NCBI RefSeq assembly: GCF_003605645.1
Contig: NZ_QVMU01000001.1
Location: forward strand, 434,001-498,000
Origin: Vibrio sinensis
Lineage (GTDB): Bacteria > Pseudomonadota > Gammaproteobacteria > Enterobacterales > Vibrionaceae
Length of the DNA stretch: 64,000 bases
Direction: 5' to 3'
Below the pieces are notes generated by a model that saw only the letters and a list, made by a program, of their open reading frames with translations, had not been told where the DNA came from and did no database searches. Shown here one piece after another: positions 8,320 to 17,678 of this stretch. The translations under genes were made by a program, and so were the position numbers. Each line of letters opens with the position of its first letter. Within the stretch, counting starts at the first letter, position 1.

Positions 8320-9344
8320 TGTTTTTCCTATTTAGTATGGTGTTGTATTGACTAAGTTCATCATGACATGCAATAAAACATTGTTCAATTAAATGTTCGT
8401 TTACTGAGAGGACCGGTCAGGAAACGAGTGCTTTCGTGGCTTTGATCATTGAATGATAGATGCACTTAAACCAATATTAGGCGTTGCTTGACTTAGATCC
8501 TTATTAGTGCAGGGGTAATCATGTAAGTTGTCACTAATAGTATGCCTGATTTTTCTTACTACCCAAATTCACAAAATAGGTCTGTTGCGGCTATGGAGCC
8601 TCTACGTTCGGGGGGATACTTTTTACATCCTACAAATCAACGATGTTTGGGATGGAATTTTGATTATTATTTCAATACTCAACGTAATCAATTGAATGAA
8701 AGTAGTTAATTGCTTTGTTGAATTGATTTTTGTTTTGTATGTTATTTGTCTTGTTATAAATATCTTACATGGATGATTTAAAGAAACGGTAATATTAACT
8801 TTCTCTATATGTAATATTCATACTTTAGTATGTACATAAAACGTAAATTTGTTGGTGGAAAATTTAATAATTATATGAGTGCATAACTTTTTGTTGATAA
8901 TTTAAATATTATTAATTTAACTAAAGTACATTTGATTATGCATGTGGAATATCGATTGTTGCTACATAGTGGCAAGGTTGATGGAGGTAAGATTTTATAT
9001 TTTACTTTGAGTGCGCTCACAAATTACCATGAAAACTATAATAAACAGGAGGTTATGAGTTTTAGTGTTTAAACTTTAAATTCATAAATTAATGTAAAAT
9101 CAATGACTTATTTAATTGGTTAACCTTTTTGTTACATTTCATGTTAAGTGAGATCACGATCAATATTAGAGGCTAATTACTAAAAATCCATTGAACAAAA
9201 AAATATAGTGTTTACGGTTGAGTAATATATAGGCACAAAGTTTGTGGTTGTTTTTTATAATTACCTTATCGATGAAAATATAAATAGTTAACTGCCTGTG
9301 GAAAACCTTTAAGTTTAATTTGTGTATGAGAATGGAGTCTGCTA
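8320..9344. other. Long AT-rich region upstream of the pha operon
   Basis: About 1 kb without a supported gene. It holds the upstream region of the yjdF-like gene on the left and presumably the pha promoter on the right. The DNA from 8700 to 9340 is very AT-rich. A 55-codon frame at 8542-8709 lacks a ribosome binding site and I do not count it. A perfect AGGAGG at about 9048 stands before a five-codon frame (ATG at 9055), which may be chance. Confidence 0.4.
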
Positions 9345-10085
9345 ATGAATAAAGTTGCTTTAATAACAGGGTCAAAAGGAGGAATTGGCTCTGCTATTTC
9401 ATCTCAGTTGGTCGCTGATGGATATCGTGTGATTGCAACGTATTTTACTGGCAATCATCAATGTGCACTAGATTGGTTTAATGAGAATAATTTCAATAAA
9501 GATCAAGTGCATTTGTTTGAGTTAGACGTAACAGACACTGAGCAATGCGCAAAACGTTTGGGAAATTTGCTAGAGCAAGAAGGGACGATTGACGTTGTTA
9601 TTAACAATGCTGGTATTACTCGTGATGGCATGTTCAAAAAAATGACTTATCAGTCTTGGGACGATGTGCTTCAAACCAACTTAAACAGCTTGTTTAATGT
9701 CACACAACCTCTATTTGCCGCTATGTGCGAAAAGGGAGATGGTCGAGTCGTCAATATTTCATCCGTTAACGGCCTTAAAGGTCAGTTTGGACAAGCGAAT
9801 TATAGTGCAGCCAAAGCTGGAATGATTGGTTTTTCAAAAGCACTTGCAGCAGAGGGTGCTCGTAGTGGCGTAACCGTAAATGTTATCGCACCAGGTTATA
9901 CTGCAACCCCAATGGTTGAAGAGATGAAACCAGAAGTGCTTGAGTCGATAAAATCGTCGATTCCCTTAAAGCGCTTAGCTAAACCCGAGGAAATTGCCAA
10001 AGCGGTTTCATTTTTGGTTGGTGATGGTGGGGCTTACATCACAGGTGAAACGTTGAATGTCAACGGCGGCTTATACATGCACTAA
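9345..10085 (+). CDS. phaB: Acetoacetyl-CoA reductase (PHA pathway)
   Basis: A 246-residue short-chain dehydrogenase that reduces acetoacetyl-CoA to (R)-3-hydroxybutyryl-CoA with NADPH. It shows the cofactor motif TGSKGGIGSA (residues 8-17), NNAG, the catalytic Ser in ISSVNG, and YSAAK. GYTATPMVE and GGLYMH at the end are typical of PhaB rather than FabG. The ribosome binding site GGAG lies before the ATG. It is the first gene of the PHA operon, 15 bases before phaA. Confidence 0.94.
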   Translation: MNKVALITGSKGGIGSAISSQLVADGYRVIATYFTGNHQCALDWFNENNFNKDQVHLFELDVTDTEQCAKRLGNLLEQEGTIDVVINNAGITRDGMFKKMTYQSWDDVLQTNLNSLFNVTQPLFAAMCEKGDGRVVNISSVNGLKGQFGQANYSAAKAGMIGFSKALAAEGARSGVTVNVIAPGYTATPMVEEMKPEVLESIKSSIPLKRLAKPEEIAKAVSFLVGDGGAYITGETLNVNGGLYMH

Positions 10086-10100
10086 AGGCTTGGGGGCATT

Positions 10101-11315
10101 ATGGAAAAAATATTTATAGTTGCGGCTAAGCGTACCGCAATTGGAGCTTTTGGTGGCTCATTAAAAAATAGTTCGGCTGGAATCTTAGGAGCGAAGGCGA
10201 TTGAGGGAGCACTACTTTCCGGTGGCGTTGATCCTAAGATCATTGATGAAGTTATCGTGGGGAATGTGATTAGTGCAGGTCAGGGCATGGGTATTGGCCG
10301 TCAGGCAGCGATGCTCGCAGGAATCGATGAAAGCGTCCCTGCTTATACATTAAATATGGTGTGTGGTAGTGGTATGAAAACCGTGATGGATGCCGCGAGT
10401 CATATTAAATCCGGAGATGCAAAAGTCGTTGTGGCTGCTGGGGTTGAAGTGATGTCACAGATACCATTTATCGTACCAAGCAATGTTCGTGACGGTCATA
10501 GAATGGGCAATATGAATTTGTCTGACTTGTTGATTACAGACGGTCTTACCGATGTATTTAATCACTACCACATGGGTGTTACTGCGGAAAATATCGCGAA
10601 GGAAGTCGGTTTAGATCGAGAAGTACAAGACGAATTTGCTTTATCTAGCCAAAGAAAAGCGATTGCTGCAATTGAGGCAGGACGCTTTATAAATGAGATC
10701 GTAGCTATCGATATTAAAGTACGTCGTGAAACTATTTCATTTGATACCGACGAGTACCCAAAAAACAACGCGACACTGAGCAGTCTGCAAAAACTGAGAC
10801 CGGCTTTTGATAAAGAAGGCACGGTGACGGCAGGTAATGCATCGGGGATTAACGATGGAGCTAGCGCTATTATTTTAGCCAGCGAAAGTGCCGTTGCTGA
10901 ATTTGGCTTAACACCAATTGCGGAACTAACAAGTTACGCACAAACAGGTATTGATCCAAAGGTTATGGGGCTAGGTCCGGTTAAAGCAGTGACACAAGCT
11001 TTAGAAAAAGCCGATCTTACTACTCAAGACATCGATTTATATGAATTAAACGAAGCATTTGCCGCACAAGCGCTCGGAGTGGTCCATCAACTGGCAGAGC
11101 AGCATGATGTGCCAGTGAACTCTATATTAGACAAAGCCAATGTTAATGGAGGCGCGATTGCACTAGGACACCCACTAGGCGCATCGGGCAACCGAATTAT
11201 TGTTTCGCTTATTCACGAGTTGAACCGTCGTGGTAATCAATATGGCGTCGCATCACTATGTGTGGGTGGCGGTATGGGAACAGCAGTTGTTGTTAAAGCA
11301 ATCAAATCAAATTAA
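10101..11315 (+). CDS. phaA: Acetyl-CoA acetyltransferase (beta-ketothiolase)
   Basis: A 404-residue thiolase that condenses two acetyl-CoA into acetoacetyl-CoA, feeding PhaB. The nucleophilic Cys is in NMVCGSGMK (about residue 89), the conserved ELNEAFAAQ and NVNGGAIALGHPLGASG segments carry the Asn/His residues, and the second Cys lies in SLCVGGGMGTA. The length is slightly above the usual 392. A GGGGG ribosome binding site precedes it, and it sits between phaB and the phasin gene in one operon. Confidence 0.95.
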   Translation: MEKIFIVAAKRTAIGAFGGSLKNSSAGILGAKAIEGALLSGGVDPKIIDEVIVGNVISAGQGMGIGRQAAMLAGIDESVPAYTLNMVCGSGMKTVMDAASHIKSGDAKVVVAAGVEVMSQIPFIVPSNVRDGHRMGNMNLSDLLITDGLTDVFNHYHMGVTAENIAKEVGLDREVQDEFALSSQRKAIAAIEAGRFINEIVAIDIKVRRETISFDTDEYPKNNATLSSLQKLRPAFDKEGTVTAGNASGINDGASAIILASESAVAEFGLTPIAELTSYAQTGIDPKVMGLGPVKAVTQALEKADLTTQDIDLYELNEAFAAQALGVVHQLAEQHDVPVNSILDKANVNGGAIALGHPLGASGNRIIVSLIHELNRRGNQYGVASLCVGGGMGTAVVVKAIKSN

Positions 11316-11341
11316 TCAGCTTCACACTTAGGAGAAACATT

Positions 11342-11689
11342 ATGTACACGGATTTTTTTAAAGGCTTCACAGATCAAACTGAAAAAACATTAGAACCATA
11401 CGTTAAATTCAACAAGTTAGTGACTAAAAATGTTGAAGTGATGACGGAGCTTCAGCTTAATGCCATTCGTACTTATAGTGAAATGGGCCTAACGCAAATG
11501 AAAGCAGCGGGCGAAGTAAAGGACGTCGTATCTTTAACTGCGTTTAATGGTCAACAGCTTAACGTTCTGAACAAACTGTCTCAGCAGATGATGGATGACA
11601 GTAATAAGCTTCAAGCGATTGCAAAAGAGTTTAAGGATGATGTCGACCAAATGACATCAGACAATCTAAAAACAGTGACTCCTGCGTAA
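11342..11689 (+). CDS. phaP: Phasin family protein (granule-associated)
   Basis: A 115-residue, all-helical amphipathic protein with no Cys or Trp, the composition expected of phasins that coat PHA granules. It opens MYTDFFKGFTDQTEKTLEPYVKFNKLV and has the repeated hydrophobic pattern of the phasin domain. AGGAG lies six bases before the ATG. Its position between phaA and phaC supports the call. It is followed by a hairpin with a T-run that can set expression of phaC. Confidence 0.88.
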   Translation: MYTDFFKGFTDQTEKTLEPYVKFNKLVTKNVEVMTELQLNAIRTYSEMGLTQMKAAGEVKDVVSLTAFNGQQLNVLNKLSQQMMDDSNKLQAIAKEFKDDVDQMTSDNLKTVTPA

Positions 11690-11702
11690 CGTTGTCTACT
11701 TT

Positions 11703-11725
11703 GCCGCCTTAGGGCGGCATTTTTT
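11703..11725 (+). terminator. Terminator-like hairpin between the phasin gene and phaC
   Basis: Stem GCCGCC/GGCGGC (11703-11708 with 11713-11718), four-base loop, followed by A and six T. It lies inside the operon, so it probably acts as a partial terminator that makes the phasin transcript more abundant than phaC. Confidence 0.8.
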
Positions 11726-11745
11726 CCGAAAACAGGAGTCACATT

Positions 11746-13536
11746 ATGTATCAACACTTCTTTTCGGACTACCTTGTCAAGCTCCAAGAAACCAATCAAA
11801 AGTGGTGGGAAGATCTAGAACTAAACAGGGCAGCCGCAAATTCTCCTTTGAATAAGGCAATGCAAGAAGTGAGCTTAGAAGACACTGCTAAGTTATTTGA
11901 AAGTGCAGCAAATCAGCCTGCGTCCCTACTTAAGGTACAAACCGAATGGTGGCAGCAGCAGCTCGCTATTTGGCAAAGTGTTGCCCTAAGTGGCAATACT
12001 GAATCTCTTGTAGAAGCAGACAAAGGTGATAAACGTTTTAGCAATGAAGGTTGGCAAAACGATGCATTCTACAATTTTATTAAACAGTCTTATTTGTTGT
12101 TTAGTAAAACTTATCTAGAGACAATTAATAGTGTCGACGGGCTAGATGAAAAGAGCAAAGAACGTTTGAGCTTCTTTTCTCGTCAAGCTATCAACGCTCT
12201 CTCACCAAGTAACTTCATCGCAACTAACCCAGAACTTCTTAAACTTACCTTAGAACAAAATGGTGAGAACCTATTGTCAGGGTTAGAACAATTAAGAGAG
12301 GATCTTGATTCAAGCGCTGATATCTTGAAGATACGCATGACTAACAATAATGCGTTTAGAGTGGGTGAAGATGTGGCGAATACACCGGGCGATGTGGTGT
12401 ATCAAAATGAATTATTTGAATTGATTCAATATCGTCCGCTAACAGAGACCGTTCACAAGACACCACTTCTCATCGTTCCTCCATTTGTTAACAAATACTA
12501 TATCTTAGATCTTCGTGAAAAGAACTCTATGGTTCGTTGGTTGTTAGAACAAGGCCAAACCGTATTTTTGATTTCTTGGAGAAATCCGAGCGAAGCTCAA
12601 CGTGATGTTGAATTTGGTGATTATGTAACGGAAGGCGTTGCTAAAGCGGTGACTGCAATTGAGTCCATTACCGGTGAGTCTCAAATTGATGCCGCTGGTT
12701 ACTGTATTGGCGGGACAGTCTTAGCATGTACTTTGTCGTACTATGCAGCGAAGCGTATGAAAAAACGCATCAAGAGTGCCACATTCTTTACCACGCTACT
12801 TGATTTCTCTCAACCGGGAGAAGTTGGAGCCTATATCAACGATACCATTATCGATGCTATCGAGGCTCAGAATAACGCTCGTGGTTTCATGGATGGTCGC
12901 TCATTGAGCGTGACATTCAGCCTCTTACGTGAAAATAGCTTGTATTGGAATTACTATGTCGATAATTACCTGAAAGGTAAGAGCCCAGTCGATTTTGATA
13001 TGCTCTATTGGAATAGTGATAGCACTAACGTTACTGCACCGTGTCATAACTTTATGTTACGTCAGCTGTATCTTGAAAATAAGCTAGTTCAAGATAAAGG
13101 CGTTAAAATCGGTGGCGTTTGGATCGATCTCGATAAAATTAAAGTTCCTAGCTACTTTATTTCAGCCAAAGAAGATCACATTGCTTTGTGGCAAGGAACC
13201 TACCGCGGAGCTTTGAATGTCGGTGGTAACAAAACGTTTGTTCTTGGGGAATCGGGTCATATTGCGGGTATTGTGAATCATCCGGCTAAAAACAAATATG
13301 GGTTCTGGGTCAATGAGGCGTTGGACGATAACGCTGAAGATTGGCTCAACAATGCTTCGCATCAAGAGGGATCATGGTGGCCGCATTGGCATCAGTGGTT
13401 ACTTGGATCTTCACCATCTGAACGTATTGAACCCTATACGCAAGGAAATGAAGAATTTCCAATCTTAAGGAATGCTCCTGGGATATATGTAAAGCAGGTT
13501 CTTCCTATAGAAGATGCAGAAGTAAAAGAGTCATAA
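11746..13536 (+). CDS. phaC: Class I polyhydroxyalkanoate synthase
   Basis: A 596-residue enzyme that polymerises 3-hydroxyacyl-CoA into PHA on the granule surface. The lipase-like box GYCIGG holds the nucleophile Cys320; Asp477 (SAKEDHIALW) and His505 (ESGHIAGIVNHP) complete the catalytic triad, close to the positions known for the Cupriavidus enzyme (319/480/508). The N-terminal 200 residues are the class I regulatory domain. No phaE or phaR subunit gene is adjacent, which also fits class I. AGGAG precedes the ATG. A terminator follows. Confidence 0.96.
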   Translation: MYQHFFSDYLVKLQETNQKWWEDLELNRAAANSPLNKAMQEVSLEDTAKLFESAANQPASLLKVQTEWWQQQLAIWQSVALSGNTESLVEADKGDKRFSNEGWQNDAFYNFIKQSYLLFSKTYLETINSVDGLDEKSKERLSFFSRQAINALSPSNFIATNPELLKLTLEQNGENLLSGLEQLREDLDSSADILKIRMTNNNAFRVGEDVANTPGDVVYQNELFELIQYRPLTETVHKTPLLIVPPFVNKYYILDLREKNSMVRWLLEQGQTVFLISWRNPSEAQRDVEFGDYVTEGVAKAVTAIESITGESQIDAAGYCIGGTVLACTLSYYAAKRMKKRIKSATFFTTLLDFSQPGEVGAYINDTIIDAIEAQNNARGFMDGRSLSVTFSLLRENSLYWNYYVDNYLKGKSPVDFDMLYWNSDSTNVTAPCHNFMLRQLYLENKLVQDKGVKIGGVWIDLDKIKVPSYFISAKEDHIALWQGTYRGALNVGGNKTFVLGESGHIAGIVNHPAKNKYGFWVNEALDDNAEDWLNNASHQEGSWWPHWHQWLLGSSPSERIEPYTQGNEEFPILRNAPGIYVKQVLPIEDAEVKES

Positions 13537-13545
13537 CGTAAAAAG

Positions 13546-13569
13546 CCCTGTTAATTCAGGGTTTTTTTT
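13546..13569 (+). terminator. Terminator after phaC
   Basis: Short stem CCCTG/CAGGG with loop TTAATT followed by eight T. It ends the pha operon. Confidence 0.8.
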
Positions 13570-13779
13570 GAATTTAATTTGTCGATTCATCAAATTATAT
13601 TTGTATTTATAAAGTAGTTTTGATTTAGTGTTGTATTCGCGATCGAAGTTATCCTCACTCTGTTAATCGTGACATTAGTATTTACGATAAGCACCTAGCA
13701 GGCTTTTGGGAAATTAAGTTAACTGGTTATAGCGATATCACTCGAGAGCATATTGGACGCAATTTTAAAGAGACGGATT

Positions 13780-14472
13780 ATGAAAACAATTGGTGTTATC
13801 GGCGGAATGAGTTGGGAATCGACAACGACATACTATCAGCTATTAAATCTCGGTATAAAACACCAACTTGGTGGTTTGCATTCAGCGAAGATTATTCTTA
13901 ACAGTGTCGATTTTGCTGAAATTGAAAAGTTACAGCATCAGGGGAAATGGGACGAAACAGCGGTGATCTTAATTGAGGCTGCACAATCACTCCAACGTGC
14001 AGGTGCTGACTTTATGATTATCGCGACTAACACTATGCATAAGGTCGCTGAGCAAGTTGAAGCCTCGGTCGACATTCCATTAGTTCATATTGCAGATGCA
14101 ACCGGACAACGTTTGGTCGACCAAGGTATTTCTAAGGTAGGCCTTTTAGGTACTGCATTTACAATGGAGCAAGACTTTTATAAGCGTCGTTTAACGGAGA
14201 AGTTTGGCATTGAAGTCGTGGTACCCAATGGTGTGCAACGTCAATTAGTTCACGACATCATTTATAAAGAGTTAGTCCAAGGTATCATCACTTCTCAATC
14301 GAAAGATGATTATTGCACCATCATCGCGGATCTCGCGGAACAAGGTGTTGAGGGAGTGATTCTAGGTTGTACTGAGATTGGCTTGTTAGTTAAGAATGAA
14401 GACTGTGATGTTCCTGTTTTTGATACCACCGAAATTCATGCACAAGCGGCGGTTCAAGAGGCATTGAATTGA
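13780..14472 (+). CDS. Aspartate/glutamate racemase family protein
   Basis: A 230-residue cofactor-independent racemase. The first catalytic Cys position of the family is replaced in the visible motif by Thr (IIATNTMH, about residue 86), while the second Cys is present (ILGCTEIGLL, about residue 193). This Thr/Cys pair marks the EcL-DER/YgeA-like broad-specificity amino-acid racemases rather than MurI. GVIGGMSWEST opens the fold. I chose the ATG at 13780 because AGACGG lies just upstream; a TTG at 13753 also opens the frame. It overlaps the next gene by four bases. Confidence 0.83.
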   Translation: MKTIGVIGGMSWESTTTYYQLLNLGIKHQLGGLHSAKIILNSVDFAEIEKLQHQGKWDETAVILIEAAQSLQRAGADFMIIATNTMHKVAEQVEASVDIPLVHIADATGQRLVDQGISKVGLLGTAFTMEQDFYKRRLTEKFGIEVVVPNGVQRQLVHDIIYKELVQGIITSQSKDDYCTIIADLAEQGVEGVILGCTEIGLLVKNEDCDVPVFDTTEIHAQAAVQEALN

Positions 14473-15638
14473 ATATAAATGTTTGGCTGCTATCCCTTTG
14501 CCAAGCGCTTCTCATGACGGGAAACATCTTATTGATTTCCGTTATTGGGTTAGTTGGAGAAGATATTGCTCCAAGGGATAGCTTAATTACGCTCCCGGTG
14601 GCTTTGCAGTTTCTTGGGTTGATGTGCGCAACGATTCCAGCATCAATGATAATGGGAAAGATTGGTAGGAAAAAAGGGTTTAGTATCGGCAATGTTGTCG
14701 GAATTTCGGGAGCTTCGCTTTCTACCTATGCGTTAAGCCAAGGTGATTTCAAATTATTTTGTTTTGGAACTTTCCTGCTGGGAATTGGTATTGGATTTGG
14801 CACTTTATATCGCTTTGCGGCAATAGAGCTTTGTGATGAAAGTGCTCGTCATCGAGCAATATCGATTTCAATGGCTGGTGGTGTTCTGGCTGCGTTGCTT
14901 GGACCCAATCTAGCGATTTACTCTCAACAATGGTTTGGTGACACTTCTTATGTTGGTGCATTCATGTCGTTAATAGCATTGAATGCTCTCGCTCTTTTGT
15001 TATTGCAAACGATTCGGTTTCCATCGGTTGTTGCTGGGAATGTGGCAACAAAATCTGATCCATTAAAAGATATCATCAAAGCACCTAATTTTATGTTAGC
15101 CGTGTTTGCTGCAATGGTCGCTTATGCAGTAATGAATATATTAATGACAGCGACGCCTCTTGCTATGATTGGATGTGGGTTTAATTTCGATAAAGCGGCT
15201 GGTGTTATTGAATGGCATGTTCTCGGAATGTTTGTTCCCGCATTTTTTACTGGTAAGTTGATTGAAAGGTTTGGTGCCCGTTTAATGATCTTAGCCGGTG
15301 GGTGTTTATTTGTTTTGTGTGTACTCATTAATATCCATGGACAGTCGATTTGGCATTTCACAATCGCATTAGTTTTGCTGGGGGTGGGGTGGAACTTCAT
15401 GTTCATTGCGGCAACAGGATTATTTAGTCAATCTTATCAGGTGCATAATCGTTCAAAGGCTCAAGCGTTTAACGAGTTTTTTGTATTTAGCTGTGTAACG
15501 GTCACTGCGTTACTGTCGGGTTGGTTAGAAGCGACTATCGGTTGGGAGAAGCTAAATATTTACGTGCTACCTTTTGTGATGATCGTGATTTTGTTGTTTG
15601 TGTTTGACCAATATCGAACTAACAAAGCGATGGCATAA
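14469..15638 (+). CDS. Major facilitator superfamily transporter
   Basis: A 389-residue inner-membrane transporter with about twelve hydrophobic spans. The cytoplasmic loop after the second span reads GKIGRKKG, the MFS signature A. The TTG start overlaps the racemase stop (ATTGA), so the two are probably translated together. The coupling hints at uptake or export of an amino acid or a related compound, but the substrate cannot be read from sequence. Confidence 0.82.
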   Translation: MNINVWLLSLCQALLMTGNILLISVIGLVGEDIAPRDSLITLPVALQFLGLMCATIPASMIMGKIGRKKGFSIGNVVGISGASLSTYALSQGDFKLFCFGTFLLGIGIGFGTLYRFAAIELCDESARHRAISISMAGGVLAALLGPNLAIYSQQWFGDTSYVGAFMSLIALNALALLLLQTIRFPSVVAGNVATKSDPLKDIIKAPNFMLAVFAAMVAYAVMNILMTATPLAMIGCGFNFDKAAGVIEWHVLGMFVPAFFTGKLIERFGARLMILAGGCLFVLCVLINIHGQSIWHFTIALVLLGVGWNFMFIAATGLFSQSYQVHNRSKAQAFNEFFVFSCVTVTALLSGWLEATIGWEKLNIYVLPFVMIVILLFVFDQYRTNKAMA

Positions 15639-15652
15639 GAAATTAACGCTAT

Positions 15653-15676
15653 AAAAAAGGGGACCAACCGGTCCCC
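15653..15676 (-). terminator. Terminator of the CoA-disulfide reductase gene (minus strand)
   Basis: Stem GGGGACC/GGTCCCC (15659-15665 with 15670-15676). The A-run at 15653-15658 gives a T-run on the minus strand. It also lies just past the MFS stop codon, but the T-run favours the minus strand. Confidence 0.8.
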
Positions 15677-15743
15677 AACATTCATAGGCAGTGAATAAAC
15701 CGAATTTGCAACCCAGTGTTACTACCTGAGTTGCTGTTAATGA

Positions 15744-17396
15744 TTAAACTTTGGCAAATGTGTAAGTTCTAAAACCGCCAATCAAGTTTCTCGCTTTGTA
15801 GCCATTGTTGATCAATTGACGGTACGCTACGTTACCGCGTAACCCGACTTGACAGTAAATAACAATTTCTTTGTCTTTTGGTAGCTCATTCATTCGATGA
15901 CGAAGTTGATCAACTGGGATATTGATTGTTCCCTCGATGAAACCACCATTTTCAAGCTCACCAGGGTTACGCACGTCTAAGAGCAATTGGTTGTCATTCA
16001 GTGTATCGATGTCATCGAAATGGATCGGAGTTAAATCACCTTTGATTATGTTGTTTGCAACAAATGCCGCTTGGTTGATTACATCTTTAGCGCTACCAAA
16101 TGGTGGAGCATACGTCAGCTCTAAATGTTGCAGCTGTTCCACGGTCATACCAGCGCGTTGTGCCACAGCCATGATGTCGATACGTTTATCGATTCCGTCT
16201 TTACCGGCTGCTTGAGCGCCGTAAATTTTACCTGTTACCGGATCAAATAGCATTTTGAATGAAACGGTTTCTGCACCTGGGTAGTAGCTCGCGTGGCTAG
16301 CGGTGTGGACGTATACTTTTTCGTAGCTAACGCCATCAGCCTTTAGCTGTTTTTCGTTTTTGCCTGTCGATGCAATGGCGAGGTCAAAAATTTTGCATAT
16401 CGCGGTACCTTGAGTACCTTGGTAACGTTCTGAACGGCCAAACATATTGTCTGCTGCCATACGACCTTGTCGGTTTGCGGGACCCGCTAGTGGTACAAGT
16501 GTTGGCTTACCTGTTAGGAAGTCAGCTTCTTCAATGGCGTCACCAACTGCATAAATAGATTCGTCACTGGTTTGCATAAACTCGTTGGTGTAAATGCCGC
16601 CTAATTGACCAATTTGTAGTCCTGCTTCTTGTGCAAGCTTGGTTTCTGGGCGAACACCGATAGCCATGATCAATAGATCAGTATGCAGCAATTCCCCAGT
16701 GCTCAATGACAGAGTGAGTGCGTTTGTATTTGGTAAGTACTCGACTGCGCTTAATGCTGTGTTGAGTCTTAAATCAATACCATGAGAGCGAATCTCTTCG
16801 TGAGCAAATCCAGCCATTTCGCGATCAACAGGTGTCATTACTTGGTCTGCTAATTCAAGCAGTGTGGTTTTGATCCCTAATTGATGAAACGCTTCCATCA
16901 TTTCTAAACCAATAAATCCCCCACCTACAACCGTTGCATGTTTAACATCGTTAGTTTTGATGGTTTGGATAATGTTATCCATGTCAGGGATATTGCGTAG
17001 AGAATGCGTTAGAGGGTTATTGATACCTGCGATAGGAGGAACAATGGGCGCTGCACCCGGGCTAAGGAGTAAAAAATCGTATTGTTCAGTGTATTTACTG
17101 CCGTCGATTAAGTTTTTAACTGTAACAGACTTATCTTGGCGGTTAATTTGAACGACTTCACTCATGACTCGAACATCAACATTAAACCGTGCTAAGAAGC
17201 TTTCTGGAGTTTGCAGCAGAAGTTTGTCGCGATCTTGAATGTCACCACCAATATGGTAAGGCAAGCCGCAATTTGCAAAAGAGACAAACGGGCCTCGCTC
17301 AAACATGACAATTTCAGCATCTTCACTTAAACGTCTCGCGCGAGCTGCAGCTGACGCTCCACCTGCAACACCGCCAATAATTACTATCTTAGTCAT
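15744..17396 (-). CDS. CoA-disulfide/persulfide reductase with C-terminal rhodanese domain
   Basis: A 550-residue flavoenzyme. The N-terminus has the FAD motif IIGGVAGGASAAARARR, the catalytic single Cys43 in SFANCGLPYHIGG (as in CoA-disulfide reductases), a second Rossmann motif (VVGGGFIGLEMMEAF) for NAD(P)H, and VGDAIE. The last ~100 residues are a rhodanese domain with active Cys in VIYCQVGLRG. This CoADR-RHD architecture is known to reduce CoA persulfides or polysulfides. I start it at 17396 because GGAGAAACC precedes that ATG; an ATG four codons upstream overlaps the Shine-Dalgarno. It is divergent from an ArsR-type sulfur regulator. Confidence 0.9.
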   Translation of the reverse strand: MTKIVIIGGVAGGASAAARARRLSEDAEIVMFERGPFVSFANCGLPYHIGGDIQDRDKLLLQTPESFLARFNVDVRVMSEVVQINRQDKSVTVKNLIDGSKYTEQYDFLLLSPGAAPIVPPIAGINNPLTHSLRNIPDMDNIIQTIKTNDVKHATVVGGGFIGLEMMEAFHQLGIKTTLLELADQVMTPVDREMAGFAHEEIRSHGIDLRLNTALSAVEYLPNTNALTLSLSTGELLHTDLLIMAIGVRPETKLAQEAGLQIGQLGGIYTNEFMQTSDESIYAVGDAIEEADFLTGKPTLVPLAGPANRQGRMAADNMFGRSERYQGTQGTAICKIFDLAIASTGKNEKQLKADGVSYEKVYVHTASHASYYPGAETVSFKMLFDPVTGKIYGAQAAGKDGIDKRIDIMAVAQRAGMTVEQLQHLELTYAPPFGSAKDVINQAAFVANNIIKGDLTPIHFDDIDTLNDNQLLLDVRNPGELENGGFIEGTINIPVDQLRHRMNELPKDKEIVIYCQVGLRGNVAYRQLINNGYKARNLIGGFRTYTFAKV

Positions 17397-17570
17397 TGGT
17401 TTCTCCATTATTGATATATCTATATAGCTTCTGTTGTTCGTTTATCCCTAGACAAAACAGAGCATCTCATATTGATGTTTTTTCGTTAGTGATGTCGACC
17501 CACTTGCTAGCTATTGTTCCATTCGAATCTATCGATGAAAGATCCAGTTTCAAAATCATAAAGGTGTAAT

Positions 17571-17584
17571 TTAGAAAAGTCTAA
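17571..17584. promoter_or_regulatory. Likely operator 1 for the ArsR-type regulator
   Basis: Inverted repeat TTAGA-AAAG-TCTAA with flanking AT-rich DNA that extends the symmetry. It has the same arm and four-base-spacer layout as the second site 28 bases on. It lies between the divergent reductase and regulator genes. Confidence 0.55.
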
Positions 17585-17611
17585 TATTAATTTTACTAAT
17601 TTTTACAATCC

Positions 17612-17633
17612 TAAATTAGTATTGACTAATTTA
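17612..17633. promoter_or_regulatory. Likely operator 2 for the ArsR-type regulator
   Basis: Perfect inverted repeat: arms TAAATTAGT and ACTAATTTA separated by ATTG. A further half-site (ACTAATTTTTA) lies at about 17596. The position 46 bases before the regulator start suits autoregulation plus control of the divergent reductase gene. Confidence 0.65.
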
Positions 17634-17678
17634 ATCTCTCTAGTAACATTTATGTCACAGTTAATATCGGAGTGAGTC

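Noticed and set aside
8580..8600. GTTGCGGCT also present near 7320, suggesting a shared element of the two gaps
   Set aside because: The match is nine bases only and the flanks differ; not enough for a repeat.
8542..8709. A 55-codon frame in the gap before phaB
   Set aside because: No ribosome binding site, odd composition, no family resemblance; such frames are expected in AT-rich DNA of this length.
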